NCBI GenBank assembly: GCA_020310875.1
Contig: CM035407.1
Coordinates: 223,951,045-224,015,044 of the forward strand
Direction: 5' to 3'
Origin: Ceratopteris richardii
Lineage: Eukaryota; Streptophyta; Polypodiopsida; Polypodiales; Pteridaceae
DNA length: 64,000 nucleotides
Within the stretch, counting starts at the first letter, position 1, and every line of letters begins with the position of its first letter. Positions 32,147-44,590 of the stretch are shown piece after piece. The notes beneath the pieces were generated by a model. The model had not been told where the DNA came from, did no database searches, and saw only the letters and a list, made by a program, of their open reading frames with translations. A program made the translations under genes and the position numbers.

Positions 32147-32720
32147 TGCAGCATTAACTTTCTTCAAGTTAATACAAACCCTAAGTTTACCATTTTTCTT
32201 TGGAACCATAACTATAGGAGAAATCCACTCAATAAACTCAATTTCATAAATGAAATTGGCAGCCAATAACTTGTCAATTTCCTCTTTTATCTTTGTAGAT
32301 TACTTATCATTAAAGGTGTAGTGTCTTTGCTTACTAGGTTTTGCATCTGGAGCAATGGGTATCTTATGTTCACAAATCTTAGGATCTATGCCCTTCAAAT
32401 GTTTATAACTATAAGCAAAAACATCCCTATATTCTTTAGCTAATTTTGTCAAGGCCTCCTCCTCATATTCTTCCATATCATCTGCTATGATAATGTGTCT
32501 ATCTTCTCCCTCTTCCGTGGTGATTACTACCTTTTTGGTCTGTTCCTCATCGACATAGGATTCACCTTTCTTCTTTTCTCTTCTTGGTTTCATTTTAAAG
32601 AGTAGCCTTTCTTCCACCTCATATTGCTTTAAGTTTGAGAGTATATCAAATTTTTTTTCTTCCATTCTAGATTCCTTTTTTTTACTTTTTTTTTCTTTTT
32701 CAAGAGGCTTGATTCTCACT
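32147..32720 (-). pseudogene. Gypsy RT, first part, with charged linker (Gy3)
   Basis: From right: a Lys/Glu-rich linker (KKSKKKESRMEEKKFD), then EEEALTKLAKEYRDVFAYSY, KHLKGIDPKICEHKIPIAPD, and after a short step FIEWISPIVMVPKKNGKLRV. These are the leading RT blocks (GIDP lead, then SPIVxVxKKNGKLRVC). The CpD sequence begins here on the left; RT resumes beyond it at 27750. Fossil. Confidence 0.85.
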
Positions 32721-33560
32721 TCTCTTTTTATGTATACACTTCTTATATTTTCCTGAGATTTTATCTTTGATTACATCATCGTCTTGTACTGCTTCCAAAT
32801 AAGTATTTTTATTAATGATCAGAAGTGTTTGGTCATCTTCGAAATTATTTTGTTGTGCTATATTAATCATTTTGAATCCTATATGAAAAATGTCATACCC
32901 CTCCTCATTTTGGAAGTTTAACTTTTGGGGTATATATCTTTCATCTTCAATTCCTCTCTCCTCTTTACAATCCTCTTTTTTTATCAGAATTCTTCTATAG
33001 ATTTTATTGCTTATTGCATTACACTTCCATAATGGTGGTTCAGCATCACTTTCACTTTCTCCTTCTGACTCCTCACTTGTGTCCTGACTTTGATGTATCT
33101 TGAACCATTTTTGAGGGGACATATCAAAGAATTGTCTATCTTTTAGGTTTACTTTGGTAATTTTCCCTTGGTTATGGAGATGTAGGCAATCTTTTCTCCA
33201 ATCTTGTACTATTTGCATTTGTCTCATGAAAGGCCTACCTAGGATAATCTCACAGGAAATTCTACTACAACAAATTCTCATAGGATAATCTCACAATATG
33301 TTAATTGTGGAAATTCTACTACAGCAAATGTATGTTCTTTTTCTATTCCACTGATTCTATTATTACCTTCTCCCAGATTCCTAAAGGTGCCTCAATGTGA
33401 CCATCTTCCAATTCTAATTTCATTTTGGCTGGTTGAAGTGTGTTTGCTCCCCAAATTTCCCAAGTTCTCTTTGTCATAATTGCAACTTGTGATCCGCTGT
33501 ATTGGTCTCTTTATCACCAAATTGCACCTTGAGTATGGTGTTCCCTTCCTCCCCTTCACA
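32700..33560 (-). pseudogene. Gypsy protease in the usual place, and linker (Gy3)
   Basis: Right part (about 33560 to 33280): a decayed retropepsin with a GSQVAIMTKRTWEIWGANTL-like stretch and KMKLELEDGHIEAPLGIWEK. Then CEIILGRPFMRQMQIVQDWR, the ILGRP signature. A long acidic linker follows (DTSEESEGESESDAEPPLWK, EDDQTLLIINKNTYLEAVQD) up to RT. It shows that Gy3 had the normal protease as well as the extra one at 17190-17640. Fossil with several breaks. Confidence 0.75.
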
Positions 33561-33568
33561 GTATCCTC

Positions 33569-35890
33569 CTATCTTATCAATGGGTGCATGCATAGTTTCC
33601 TCAGGTTCTTGTTCTGTTCCTTGGTTCTAGTGTAACTTATTTGCAGATTTTGAAATAAGACATTGTAAATGAGGGTTTGTTTCACTAATTCACTTAGTGT
33701 TGTTTGATATTGAGTTTTACATTGTTTTGTTAGTCTGAATTGTACAATGATAAGTTGTGTTGCAATGGCTCCTTCTTCTTGTAATGGCTCATTGGTTTCT
33801 TGATTATAATGTTGTTTTTGAGAGTTTTCCTTACTTCTCCTTCCCTCAATGTTTCCCTTCTTGTTCAAGGTTCTGTTGAGTTTTAGTGATTATCATTTTA
33901 CATAGCTGCATTCTTTCCTACTCCAAATCAGGCATTGGATATGCTCTTTATAGTCTAAGGCACTATGTCCTTCCTCAATGCTTCCTTGATATGCTCTCAT
34001 CAATGTGTGGTGTTTGTGTTTTCATATTTATGTTTATTAGATTTTTCTAGGCTTTCCATTGGTTTGGCTATGTGTGGTGTTTGTGTTTTCAGATTTATGT
34101 TTATTAGAGTTTTCTAGGGTTTCCACTTGTTTCACTTTCTTTTCCCATTTCGCTCTTTGTCTAGCTCTTTTTTCTCTCCAAGATGTGTTTTTCTTTATCT
34201 CCAATGATTGTGGTTTCAAAAGTATTCCTTGCTCCTTAGCCTGAGATCTAGTTATTGACTATAAAGGTATCATCTCATTCTCATCAGGCTCTCCTTGCTC
34301 CATTATCTCCACAAATTTCAAAGGTATGTGAGTTGCTGTATTTTGTTTTTGGGGATTTCTAGGAAAATCTTTGATTAAATGTTGTCTACCACAATCTTTA
34401 CAATAAGCTCCTTCCACTTTTAGTGTTGGTGGTTGAGTGCAATCTCTTACACAATGTTCTCCTCCACACCTATAGCAAGTAATCTTTTGATTGGTCTTGA
34501 AGTGAGGTCTCTGATTTGACATATAATTGTTTGTGATATACATGAATGTGGCTACATCTAAATCAAACCTTCCATTTCCCAAATCTAGGGCTTGTAAATT
34601 TGGCTCTCTATGATCATTGTTTTCCCATCCAACTGGATCTTGATACTCTTCTAGAGGATGAAAGTCATTCATGTAGTTTTGTTTGGTTGTTAGATTTTCA
34701 TTTTCATCTGCTAGAATGTATTTGACAAGAACTACATTTGTGGGTATGGGAGGTTGTTTCCCTAATACAGGCCTTAGTTGTTCCACAAACCCTAATTCTC
34801 TTTGCTGGTTGTATTGGCTTGAGTAGTCTTTTTGTCTGATAGGTTGTTTGCTGTAAAAACGCTCTTTCCTTCTATGGTTGGTCCATTTTCTTTCGAGTGT
34901 ATAGTATTTCAGTGTTTTCTTGTCGTGCAAATGTTGAGGTCTCTGACAATGACATTGATGTGTCAAATGGTTTTCCCAACAGTTATAGCATTTCTTTATT
35001 GGTGTTAGTTTGGTATTTACTAAGTTTGCCTTTGTAGTAGCCTCTAGAGGCTTTGTTATAGCTTTGGGTAATTCCTCTGTAGGTGGTATCCTATCTTCAT
35101 GAGCACTTGGTTGGTCAGATACAGTTAGGTCCTACCCTCTATTACCTTCCAAGTCTATAGCTTCTTTGATATATGAATCTAAATCAGGACACCTTCTATA
35201 ATAAGCCAAAGTTCTAAGCTAAGCACTTCTTATGCCTTCTATGAATAGAGACACTTTTCTTGCCATTGAGGGAACCTCATCCTTTGGAAATCTATCTATA
35301 TACTGCTTAAATCTCCTTGCAGCTTCTCTCACATTTTCCCCTTTCTATTGTTTAAAACTATGGATCAAAGTGGTTGTACTATGTTTTATCCCAGTTTTTG
35401 AAAATTCCCCTATGAAGGCTTCTAAGAAGGATTCTTTGTCTTGATACATTTCCTTCCTCAAAGGTATGAACCAAGACAAAGCTGGTCTAGTTAGAGTTAG
35501 CCCAAACACTTCAATTTGGACTTTATAATCCTCCACTTCTTCACCCCTAATTAATTCTCTAAACCTAGCAGCATCTGCATGAGGATCTGAATATCCTTCA
35601 TACTGATTCTTCATACACTTTGCTACTTGGTATGGTCTCAGTATTCTCCCTTGAGTTTGCCAATTTGGTCTCCTTCTTACATGGAAATTAGGCATGTCTT
35701 CTCTTTCTCTTTTCAAAGGGATTTGGAGAATTATATGGTCTCCTTTCTTTTTGTGGCTATACTGGAGTGTGGTTTCTATTTGGCCTAGGCATATCAAATT
35801 GTCCTGAATCCTGATCCCAAGGTATTTTGTATGCACATTGACCAAGATCATTAGAATTTTCTGGATCATGAGTGAACACATATACATCCT
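33569..35890 (-). pseudogene. Gypsy gag with several zinc knuckles (Gy3)
   Basis: From right: capsid-type region with RPYQVAKCMKNQYEGYSDPH, ADAARFRELIRGEEVEDYKV, FGLTLTRPALSWFIPL and FIGEFSKTGIKHST (35345-35700). Then a first knuckle CYNCWENHLTHQC (near 34950-34990), a Tyr/Gln/Arg-rich stretch, a second knuckle CYRCGGEHCVRDC and a third half-knuckle CKDCGRQHLIKDF (about 34370-34480). The first two share CX2CX3HX4C spacing, one residue shorter than the common CX2CX4HX4C. A Gln/Lys/Asn-rich tail (33569-33868) leads towards the protease. Fossil with several breaks. Confidence 0.82.
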
Positions 35891-36560
35891 TGTCTATCCT
35901 CATATTTGCCATCTGAATTGTGCCACTAGCATTAAATTCAGAGGAATTTCTAAGTTTCTTAATCTGATGATATTCTTATGCATTCCATCGTGATACACAT
36001 AGGTACCAAACCTATTTGTGTACATATATTTGAGGATATTCCTATAATCTCATGTGTCTGTGTGTTCCTCTTCAAAATTCACATTTTCCATTCTTGTTGA
36101 TTGATTTGTGAGCTCCTTCTGATGTTTAGCTTGGTATTGTTGTTTCTCAATCTCATTATGCGTTTAGGAATGTATAATGGTACTTCAAGATCTCAATCTC
36201 ATTTACTTTTGCTATTGAAAACCCTAATTTGTCAATGAATTGTAAATTTGAACTTCAAAAGTTAAATCCTCCCACTTTTAGCTGAAAAAATCTCTTCTCT
36301 TCTGTGATTTTTCCTAGTTGAGATTTCCTTGAATTTCCCTTAATTTTGTATTGAAAATCGCAATTTCCTAAAAAAATGTGATTTTCAATGTTCCCTTAGT
36401 ATTTCTTGCCAAGTTTAACTAAAGGAGTTGGAAATTTTATGTCTCTAAACTATGGTTCAACTGAGTTTTTGGTCAGCAATGTCAATAAAGAACTTGAACT
36501 CCTTTGCTTTTAGACAAAGTTTGAACAAAATCGCATTTTTGCTAGAAAAACATGATTCTC
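35891..36560 (-). other. Gy3 region between gag and leader microsatellite
   Basis: Probably the start of gag and part of the 5' leader. Short open stretches only, no domain recognised. Confidence 0.4.
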
Positions 36561-36868
<308 letters not shown>

Positions 36869-37016
36869 AGAAGTGTTTATGAGAAGCAATCTTTTCCCAA
36901 AAGACAAGCACATTTACCTTCTTTTCAATGCACAGATGGAAGAAAAAGAATTATGTTACCATGAGTAGTGGAAGATCCAGCAAGATCCAAAGCTCCAATG
37001 GAAGCTTTGCTTACTT

Positions 37017-37036
37017 CCCCGGTAACGGCGCCCAAA
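37017..37036 (-). promoter_or_regulatory. Primer-binding site of Gy3
   Basis: Read on the minus strand, TTTGGGCGCCGTTACCGGGG, 2 bases after the CA end of the LTR (AACAAACA). This is the plant gypsy Asp-tRNA-type site and matches the type used by ElA. It places the 5' end of Gy3 internal sequence here. Confidence 0.82.
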
Positions 37037-37038
37037 GA

Positions 37039-37869
37039 TGTTTGTTATTCTTTGGAGTTGTCCTCTCCGATCATCATATTATAAAGTTTTAGCATCAATA
37101 ACACCTTTAATATGTCAATCCGGGAATTATGCTAAGAACACAACCCCTTCTAGTACTAATGGGATTCACAAAATGGCAAGAAAATACCATATTATCTGAG
37201 ATTTTCTTAAAGAAGAAGTTGAAAAGTATGGTTTAAGATATTCTTGATGTAGGAATAAGTATTTTTTATGATTCGTGTGCATAAAGTATGCTATTTTTCA
37301 TATAGATTCGAAATATGAACTCATAATTGAATTTCATTACCTATATCATCATGATGAGACAATCACAATTTTGATAGAAGTGGTATTCTTTACAACCAGT
37401 AGTAGTTTCTTGTAATTAACTATTCAATATGGTAAAAGACTACTCTCCTCACAAGATTCACTTAGTAATACACGGGTCTCACCAATAAAATCCATGAGAA
37501 ACACAAGGAAAACATTCACATTCAGCCATGAAAACTAAACAAAAGGGGGAAAACATGACTTTTTGCTAAGAGGTCTCAAATTCTCATTCAACAAGTATAA
37601 ATGATTTGCCCCCTCCAAATACAAAATTTTGACCTTTATACTTTTTCAAGTGTCCATGTTCACACTTGAAATTAGGTCCTTTCAACTTCTAATCTAAAAA
37701 TAATTAAGTTTGAGAACTCCAAAAAATCTCAAAAAAATACATAGCATCTAATGGATCGTGAGGAAGACTCTTCCTCATCTTTACATCATTTATGTACCAA
37801 AATTGTCTATTTTAGAAATCCTTTTGACTTCAAAAAACATATTCTAACAAAGACATCTTTGTCAACATC
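37039..37869 (-). repeat. 5' LTR of Gy3 (outer limit uncertain)
   Basis: On the minus strand the LTR ends ...AACAAACA just before the primer site, so it extends rightwards from 37039. The outer end could not be fixed because no second copy was found and copia CpI begins near 37870. The stretch holds no supported gene. Confidence 0.5.
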
Positions 37870-39350
37870 AAAGGATTTATGCAAAGGCATAATTGCTATA
37901 CATAAGTTGTATCCATAGAAGCATACATAGTGTGTATATGCTGAATATATGTAGTGAAATGGCACTAAAAGGCTGATCATAATATGGAGGATTCCCTATT
38001 CATAACTCTTGTGCCACTTTCATACCTTTGTCAATACTAGGTGAAAGGTTAATCACATGAGCTGCAATCAACACTACTTCTACCCAAAATCCTTGTGAAG
38101 GTTTGCATGATGTAACACAGAAACTACTCTATCCTGAATACTTCTATTCATACTCTTAGCTACACTATTTTGTACTAGGATATAAGGAGCTATAAACAAA
38201 AAAAGGTTGAATCCATGTAAGGTATACTCATCTCCATTATTTGAATGTAAAGCCTTGAGCTTAGTTCCTTTTTCAGTCTCAACTCAAGCAATTCATTTTT
38301 GAAAGTAGGGAATACCTCATCTTTCAATTTGATAGGATATACCCAATCTTTCCTAGTAGCATCAATTGTGAAAGTAACAAAGTAAAGAGAACCAACTAAT
38401 AACATTGTGGGCATAGGACCACACACATCTATATGAATGATATCTAAAGGTTGAATTGAAGAGTAAATAAATTTTCTTATGTGCATTCTTAGTTTGCTTT
38501 CCATATTGATAATGCTCACAAAATGAAAAATCAAAGAACGATAACACATGTAAGTAGTCAAAACGAGAAAGATTTTCCATTCCACTTTGAGATATAGGGC
38601 CCAAATAGCCATGCCAAATACAAGTAATAGGCTATTTGGTAATAGCTAACAATTTTTCTTTGTGTGATACAAAAGGATAAAGTGAGCCATCTTTTATTCC
38701 TTTTGCAATAACCATATTTCTCTTTAATATGCAAAAGGATGAAGCATAGAAAACCACTTTGTAACCAAGGTCATCAAGTTGATCAACTAACATCAAATTG
38801 TTTGATAACTAAGGCACATGGCATACATTATGCATAGTGAATTTTAAACCATCAATGAATTGCACAATCACATCTCTGATCCCAACAAAATCACACTCAT
38901 AAGCATCACCTAGTCTCATGATACCAAGAGAAATTTCTACATAAGCAGAGAACCATTCTCTATATAGTGTCACATGGAAAGAAGCATCAAAACCTAGTAG
39001 CCATGTGTGGGAAAGAGAATCAGCCATAAGAGCCTTAGTATGCACAATACTGTCAAGTGTCAACACATCACCATCATCAAAAATAGCGTTGATCTCTTCT
39101 ATCTTCGTACTCAAATCAGATGGTGCAGGTAACTATTTAACATGACCATCAACATGTTGTACTTCACCTTTAGCGTTCTTTAATGCAGGGTAGCATTTCT
39201 TCATATGTCCTTTCTTATGAAAATAATGGCACTCAATATCCCTCTTGCTTGATTAACTTCTATTCTTATTCTCGTGACCACTTTTCCTAGTTCTTGCTCC
39301 TTCCATCATTGTCAACATAGAGTCATTAAACAAAAAATCCCAAGTGTCAT
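37870..39350 (-). mobile_element. CpI: copia fragment, gag end to integrase
   Basis: Minus strand, in order from right: gag end with TMMEGARTRKSGHENKNRS and a zinc-knuckle remnant (FHKKGHMKKCYPALKNAKGE) near 39150-39230; protease with WLLGFDASFHVTLYREWFSA and GIMRLGDAYECDFVGIRDVI (38809-39114); pre-integrase remnant; integrase core with LDIIHIDVCGPMPTMLLVGS, LYFVTFTIDATRKDWVYPIK and LKDEVFPTFKNELLEL (38190-38612); and further decayed integrase to about 37870. RT and RNase H were not seen. This is a different family from CpB/CpC and CpF/CpG. Many breaks, old. Confidence 0.75.
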
Positions 39351-39358
39351 GGAGATGG

Positions 39359-39502
39359 CGTGTACCATGCTCCATCACAAAAATCTTCCTTATAAAAGTT
39401 TTGGGCCAAAGCAGTACAAACCAATCAAGGCGTGTACCATGCTCCATCACAAAAATCTTCCTTATAAAATTTTTGGGCCAAAGCAGTACAAACCAATCAA
39501 CA
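39359..39502. repeat. 72-bp tandem duplication
   Basis: Two adjacent 72-base units (39359-39430 and 39431-39502) starting CGTGTACCATGCTCC, with one internal mismatch and two at the end. Such high identity in a heavily decayed neighbourhood points to a much later event. Confidence 0.92.
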
Positions 39503-39529
39503 TAAGTTGAATAAAAGTTACACTAGCGT

Positions 39530-40290
39530 CCAATGTAATGGCTCTATTTGAGGCCTATTATGATAGGAAGCCCTTTTTTGGGTTTTTTTTTTTAGTTTTT
39601 GAGAGTGATGCCTTCGTGCATATTCCCACAGAATATTGAAACAATCTTGCTTCTAAGTCAATGAAGCACGTACTCATTAGATATAATGACCACTCCAAGG
39701 TTTATCACCAATATGATCTTGATAATTGATTGATAACTATCTCAAAAGGTGTAGTGTATGATGAAAAATCCAAGCATTCATCTTACTTTGTGACTGGAAA
39801 TTCCCCCATTTACTTTTCAAAGGGGAATCAACTTATTCAGATGCCCAATTTTGAGGCTACAACTTCAATGATCATGAAATCTCTAAGAAGAGAAAGAGAA
39901 AGAGCACTCATACTTAGTTAAATTCTATTTCATGCATCGTATTTATGATATACCTAGACCATCGACTTTAAAAGAAGCACAACAACAGATTGAATGGGAA
40001 GAAGCTAGAAAATCCAAAATCCAAGACATTCAAGACAACAAAAGTTGGACTCTTACACCTAGGCCAACCAACCATTAGTTTATTGGGTTGAAGTAGTTAT
40101 ACAAGATCAAGTACAACTGAAGTGGAACCTTAGAGAAGTATACAACTCACTTGGTAGCAAAAGGTTAGAAGAAAAAGCATGGCATCATCTACTAAGTATC
40201 CTTTGATCCTATAGCTTGTTTCACCATTATTTTCATCATGCTAGCACTTAACACTCAATTTCATTGGCTCGTATATTAGTTAGATGCAAA
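39530..40290 (+). pseudogene. CpE: copia integrase end to RT start (left part)
   Basis: Plus strand. Integrase-to-RT linker pattern with ESDAFVHIPTEY, RYNDHSKVYHQYDLDN and GVVYDEKSKHSSYF (39600-39790). Then the RT lead-in KEAQQQIEWEEARKSKIQDI, QDNKSWTLTP and decayed palm blocks up to LDAN at 40290. CpB is inserted exactly here; coding resumes at 44516. Heavily broken. Confidence 0.7.
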
Positions 40291-40520
40291 TGTTGGAGTT
40301 AGACGTCTGCGGAAGCACACAAACAACATAAGGAAGAAGACAAAGCTTGGAGCACAACACACAATACTGAATGTATTACCACTAGAATGTACAAAGATAA
40401 GTAGCCCATTAGGGCAATAGGCATATATACAAGCTGAGGGAAAAAAAACCTCCTAAAGAGGGAAAAAAGTGCCCGGTGGTCTAGAGTGTTCACACGCATC
40501 ACTACCTAACTATATCAACA
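40291..40520 (-). repeat. 3' LTR of CpB
   Basis: TGTTGGAGTTAGACGTC to TATATCAACA, 230 bases, TG...CA ends. Reverse complement of the CpC LTRs and direct repeat of 44295-44515. Confidence 0.93.
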
Positions 40521-40549
40521 AATCCCCCTTGGGAGTGATGCGGTGAACA

Positions 40550-41980
40550 AGTGGCTAGCACTCATGTATAAGGAAGTGCCAAACTATGTGGAAATCACTC
40601 CACAAAAGGAAGTAAGCCCAAAGCTTTACAGAAAGCTTCAAACTTCTCCCTAGGCAGAACCTTCGTGAAAAGGTCTGCAATGTTCTCCTGCATGGGCAGA
40701 TATGCCAAGCTGATCTCCCAAACAGATAACCTCTCCCTGACATAATGATAATGCACCTCAATGTGCTTAGTTTGAGCATGGAACAGAGGGTTCCTCGCAA
40801 CTGCCAATGCATTCTAAGTGTCACTGAGGATGGTGGTGGCAGAAGACTGACCAACACCCAAATCAGCCATAAGGCATCTGAGCCACACACACTCAACAAT
40901 CACTATGAAAGTTGCCCTATACTCAGCCTCACAACTGGAAGTGGCCACAGTAGGCTGCTTCTTGCTCAACCAAAATATACATGAGCTACCAAGCATGAAG
41001 AAAAAGCCACTAGTGGACATACGAGTGTCATAGAAACTAGCCCAGTCTCAGTCAAAAAAAGCATGCAAATCTAGAGGTAGTGATCCCTCCTTGGGATAAA
41101 ACAACCCAAGTAGCCGAGTACCACTCAAGTAGCAAAAGATGCACTTAACCACCTCCCAATGCTTGACACCTAGGCAATGCATAAACCTGCTCATCTGTGA
41201 GATAGCAAACGGAATATCTGGCCGAGTAATGCATAAGTAAATCAGGCATCCAACATCCTGCTAATAGAGGACAACATCAAATGCATCTCACCATCAACTT
41301 GCATAAACTGAATGCCCAAATAGTGATGAAAATGCTCCAAATCAAACATCTCAAATGAGGCATGCAAATTAGCCTTAAAATCAACAATATGCTTCTCAAT
41401 AGGACCAGTGAGCAGCATGTCATCAACATAGACAACAATGATCAGAAGCACATCATGAGCATGCTTAACATATAAGGTGCTTTCAGTTGGACTGTTCTCA
41501 AAACCATGTGCAATCAGATAGGCATGTATCTTCTCATACCAAGCATGTGGTGCTTGCTTTAAACCATATAATGCCTTCTTCAACTTCTGCACTTGGTTTT
41601 CATGCCCTTTTTGCACAAAGCCATGGGGCTGAAAAACATACACTTTTCATGCAAGTGACCATTCAAAAATGCAGTTTTAATGTCCAACTGATGTACATTC
41701 CAACCATGATGTGCTACAAGTGCATAGATGCTCCGAACAGTAGTCATACGGCATGTAGATGCAAATATCTCATCAAAATCAATGCCTCTTTCCTGCGCAT
41801 AACCCTTTGCAACAAGGCTATCCTTATACCTGTCAACTGTTCCATTAGGCTTACGCTTTATCTTGTAAACCCACTTAGTGCCAATGGCCTTCTTGCTAGG
41901 AGGCAAGTCACATAAAGACCAAGTACTGTTCTTCATTATAGCATCATATTCAAATTGCATGCTAGCCATCCAATTTTTTG
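40550..41980 (-). pseudogene. Copia RT and RNase H (CpB)
   Basis: From right: AMQFEYD-type start with MKNSTWSLCDLPPSKKAIGT, KWVYKIKRKPNGTVDRYKDS, HQLDIKTAFLNGHLHEK (41580-41969); FVQKGHENQVQKLKKALYGL, VVYVDDMLLTGPIEKHIVDF (41242-41643); and the RNase H end with SCIFWLSKKQPTVATSSCEA, HIEVHYHYVRERLSVWEISL and ALGLLPFVE (40595-41020). Long open stretches remain. Fossil with several breaks. Confidence 0.88.
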
Positions 41981-41999
41981 AATTTTGTGCTTTGTCAAA

Positions 42000-43930
42000 T
42001 TAAACAAGCTCATTCTCATCATAGAGACTAGATGCAGCCATAGCATAGAAATTTGATGCAAAAGAGGCACTATGAGAGCCTGATCGAGTACGATATGACA
42101 AAGGTACATCTAATTTGTTGTCATGCAAAGTTTGCACCAGCCATTTTGACATAATTTTTGCCTCCTCAATATTAGGTCTCTCATCAACAAGTGCATCATG
42201 TAAATATGCATAAAAAAATGGGATGATCTGCATCATCACATGAAACCTGTAAAGGCTGCAAAGTTGCCTCATTAGGACCAGCACTAGAGTGTCCACCTGT
42301 AAAAAGAGGCAGCAAAGTATCATACATGTCTTTGGAGCTAACAGATGTCTCCTTAGTACATGAAAGCAATGGCTGAATAGCATCTTCCACAAAACCAACA
42401 TCACGGCTAACCAGAAGGCATTTAGTCTGTGGATGATACAAACGATAGCCTTTACTTTTAGAATTGTACCCAACAAAAATAGATTTTACTGCTTTATCAT
42501 CCAATTTTTTGTGATGTTTTTCAGGCACTAAGGCATATTCCAAACAACCAGAAACACGCAGATGAGCAACAGATGGCTTTCCATCATGCCAAGCCTTATA
42601 TGGAGTGATAGACTACAGTGCTTTAGTGGGACACCTATTAAGTACATATGATGCACACATGATAGCCCCAAGCCAGAAACTACGTGGTAAAGCCTGACTC
42701 TTGACCACCATTAGCAGTAGTCAAAATGATCTTACCAACTCCCATAACAAGATAAGAGGAGTTGTATGCACATGTAATAGTATTCCCTATATGGGAAGGC
42801 TCGAGTGAAGAGAAGAAACTGCGCTCCGAGGTAATACGTTTGGTCGCCCCACTCTGAAAGCACCAAACATCTGAGGCTACTACAGACATGCACTGCTCAT
42901 GAGAAGATGGGTCAAAACTGCAAACAGTAGTAAACGCCCATTCTTCTTCCTGCACAAGATTAGCAGACTCTGTTTTTTGTGTAGAGGTCTCTACAACAAC
43001 CATTCCAGCCTCTTTCTTCTTTGCCTCTTTAGCAGCTAGTTTTGGACCATTCTTTATGATATGATCATTTCCTTTATAGTACTTGCAAAATAATTTCTAC
43101 TTTTCTGATTTCTTTTCATCTTTATCTTCCCTCTTCAATTGTGTAGAATTAGCAGATTTTTGCACACTAGTTGAAGAGCTCCATTTTCCTTTGCCCTTCT
43201 GACTAGCTAGGAAATCTTGATCTACAACATGCATAATGGACCTGTTCTACCTGGACTAATCTTCCTACAATATAACAGAGACTAACTCCTCAAATGACAA
43301 GGCATTTGTATTGCCTTTCATCATCAACTGAAGAGTAGAAGGAAAACTCTGATATGAATCAGTAAGACCATTCAAAACGACCTGCACAAGTGAGCTATTT
43401 GGTATAACCTCATCAGTAGAAATCAACTCTTCCTTCAAGTCTTTGATCTTTGTTAGAAAACTATCCATAGAATCACCTTCATTCATATGCTCACTCTCCA
43501 ATTGTTTTTCGGAGGTAAGCAACACAAGCCTCATCCCTAGCTTGGTACAATGTGGTAAGTGTATCCTAAGCATCCTTAGTTTTTCTGCAAGAGAAAATGC
43601 CAGGAATAATGGCACGTTTGACAGAGAGAGCTATCAATGCATGTGCCTCGGCATCTCTGCCATCCCAACAAATTTTCTCTACAGTAGGTGCAGCAGAAAC
43701 CTCAACACAAACATGAATATACAAAATATCATCATCTTCGACACCATCTGCATCAGCCTCATTACCTGCAGTTGTAACAATTGTAGGTATGATAGGACGT
43801 TTTTCAACACCCTACACAATGTTCCATAGTCCTTTTGCAACCAATACATGTCGCATCATATAAGCCTACAATGGGTAGTTGATACCATCCAACTTATCCT
43901 CAACAGCCAACATAAGAAATACATCACTAC
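42000..43930 (-). pseudogene. Copia gag, protease and integrase-end remnants (CpB)
   Basis: From right: gag beginning near 43920 with blocks shared with CpD; gag middle with DSFLTKIKDLKEELISTDEV and ALSFEELVSVIL (43265-43615); protease region with SSHEQCMSVVASDVWCF (42680-43003); integrase end and linker to RT with HKKLDDKAVKSIFVGYNSKS and KGYRLYHPQTKCLLVSRDV (42196-42543), and DALVDERPNIEEAKIMSKWL (42000-42180). Same order as CpC. Fossil with several breaks. Confidence 0.8.
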
Positions 43931-44280
43931 TTTCAACCATGGTCGGTGACTAAAATACCTTGATGCAGAAAATTGACTGTATCTCAAAAATTTGAACAAA
44001 ACTACCAAGACAAATTCTGCTAAACCTGTAGCATACTTTGAGACGCTTATATTGGCGAACAAAACTGGTATATACATTTGGCATAAAAAGATGAAATAGC
44101 CTGCACAAGCACAGTGACAGTGCATTCGGAGGCCGAAAGGAGCTCAGATCACGATTCTGGCACCAGAAAGTGAAGCCCTTTTGATCTTGGAAACACATTG
44201 AGTATGCTCACCAAAATTCATGTGATTCTGAGACTTCAACTGGAGAGGTGTCGATGACACCCTAGATGAAGCAGTGACCT

Positions 44281-44292
44281 GCTCTGATACCA
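44281..44292 (-). promoter_or_regulatory. Primer-binding site of CpB (initiator Met type)
   Basis: Minus strand TGGTATCAGAGC, two bases from the inner end of the LTR: the standard plant copia site complementary to the 3' end of initiator Met-tRNA. Confidence 0.9.
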
Positions 44293-44294
44293 AT

Positions 44295-44515
44295 TGTTTG
44301 AGTTAGATGTCTAGGAAAGCATGCAAACATCACAAGGAAGAAGAAGAAGCTTGGAGCACAACACATAATACTGAATGTATTACCACTAGAATGTACAAAG
44401 ATAAGTAGCCCATTAGGGCAATACAAGCCGCGGGAAAAAAACCTCCTAAAGAGGGAAAAAAGTGCCCCACTGGTCCTAGAGTGTTCACACACATCACTAC
44501 CTAAATATATCAACA
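44295..44515 (-). repeat. 5' LTR of CpB
   Basis: TGTTTGAGTTAGATG to TATATCAACA. It pairs with 40291-40520 and is a few bases shorter. Confidence 0.92.
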
Positions 44516-44590
44516 ACAAAGAGTGCTTTGCCCAATGATTCTCTTGTAGAAGAATTCTATGTAGATTGACCCAAGGGATTTGGGGTTAAA
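44516..44590 (+). pseudogene. CpE: RT continuation (right part)
   Basis: Directly after CpB the plus strand reads SALPNDSLVEEFYVD followed by PKGF, the copia FLNGxLxEEVYMxQPxGF block, continuing the LDA at 40290. Fossil. Confidence 0.75.

Larger units (their letters stand above)
40291..44515 (-). mobile_element. CpB: copia element with both LTRs, inside CpE
   Basis: Minus-strand copia of the CpC/CpD family, flanked by LTRs 40291-40520 and 44295-44515. The Met-type primer site is at 44281-44292 and a purine-rich tract lies just inside the left LTR (minus-strand AAGGGGGATT). The flanking 5 bases are GCAAA on the left and ACAAA on the right, a target-site duplication matching in 4 of 5. CpE reading resumes across it, so this insertion is clean. 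It is shorter than CpC (4.2 against 5.1 kb). Several breaks. The LTRs differ by roughly the same amount as those of CpC. Confidence 0.92.
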
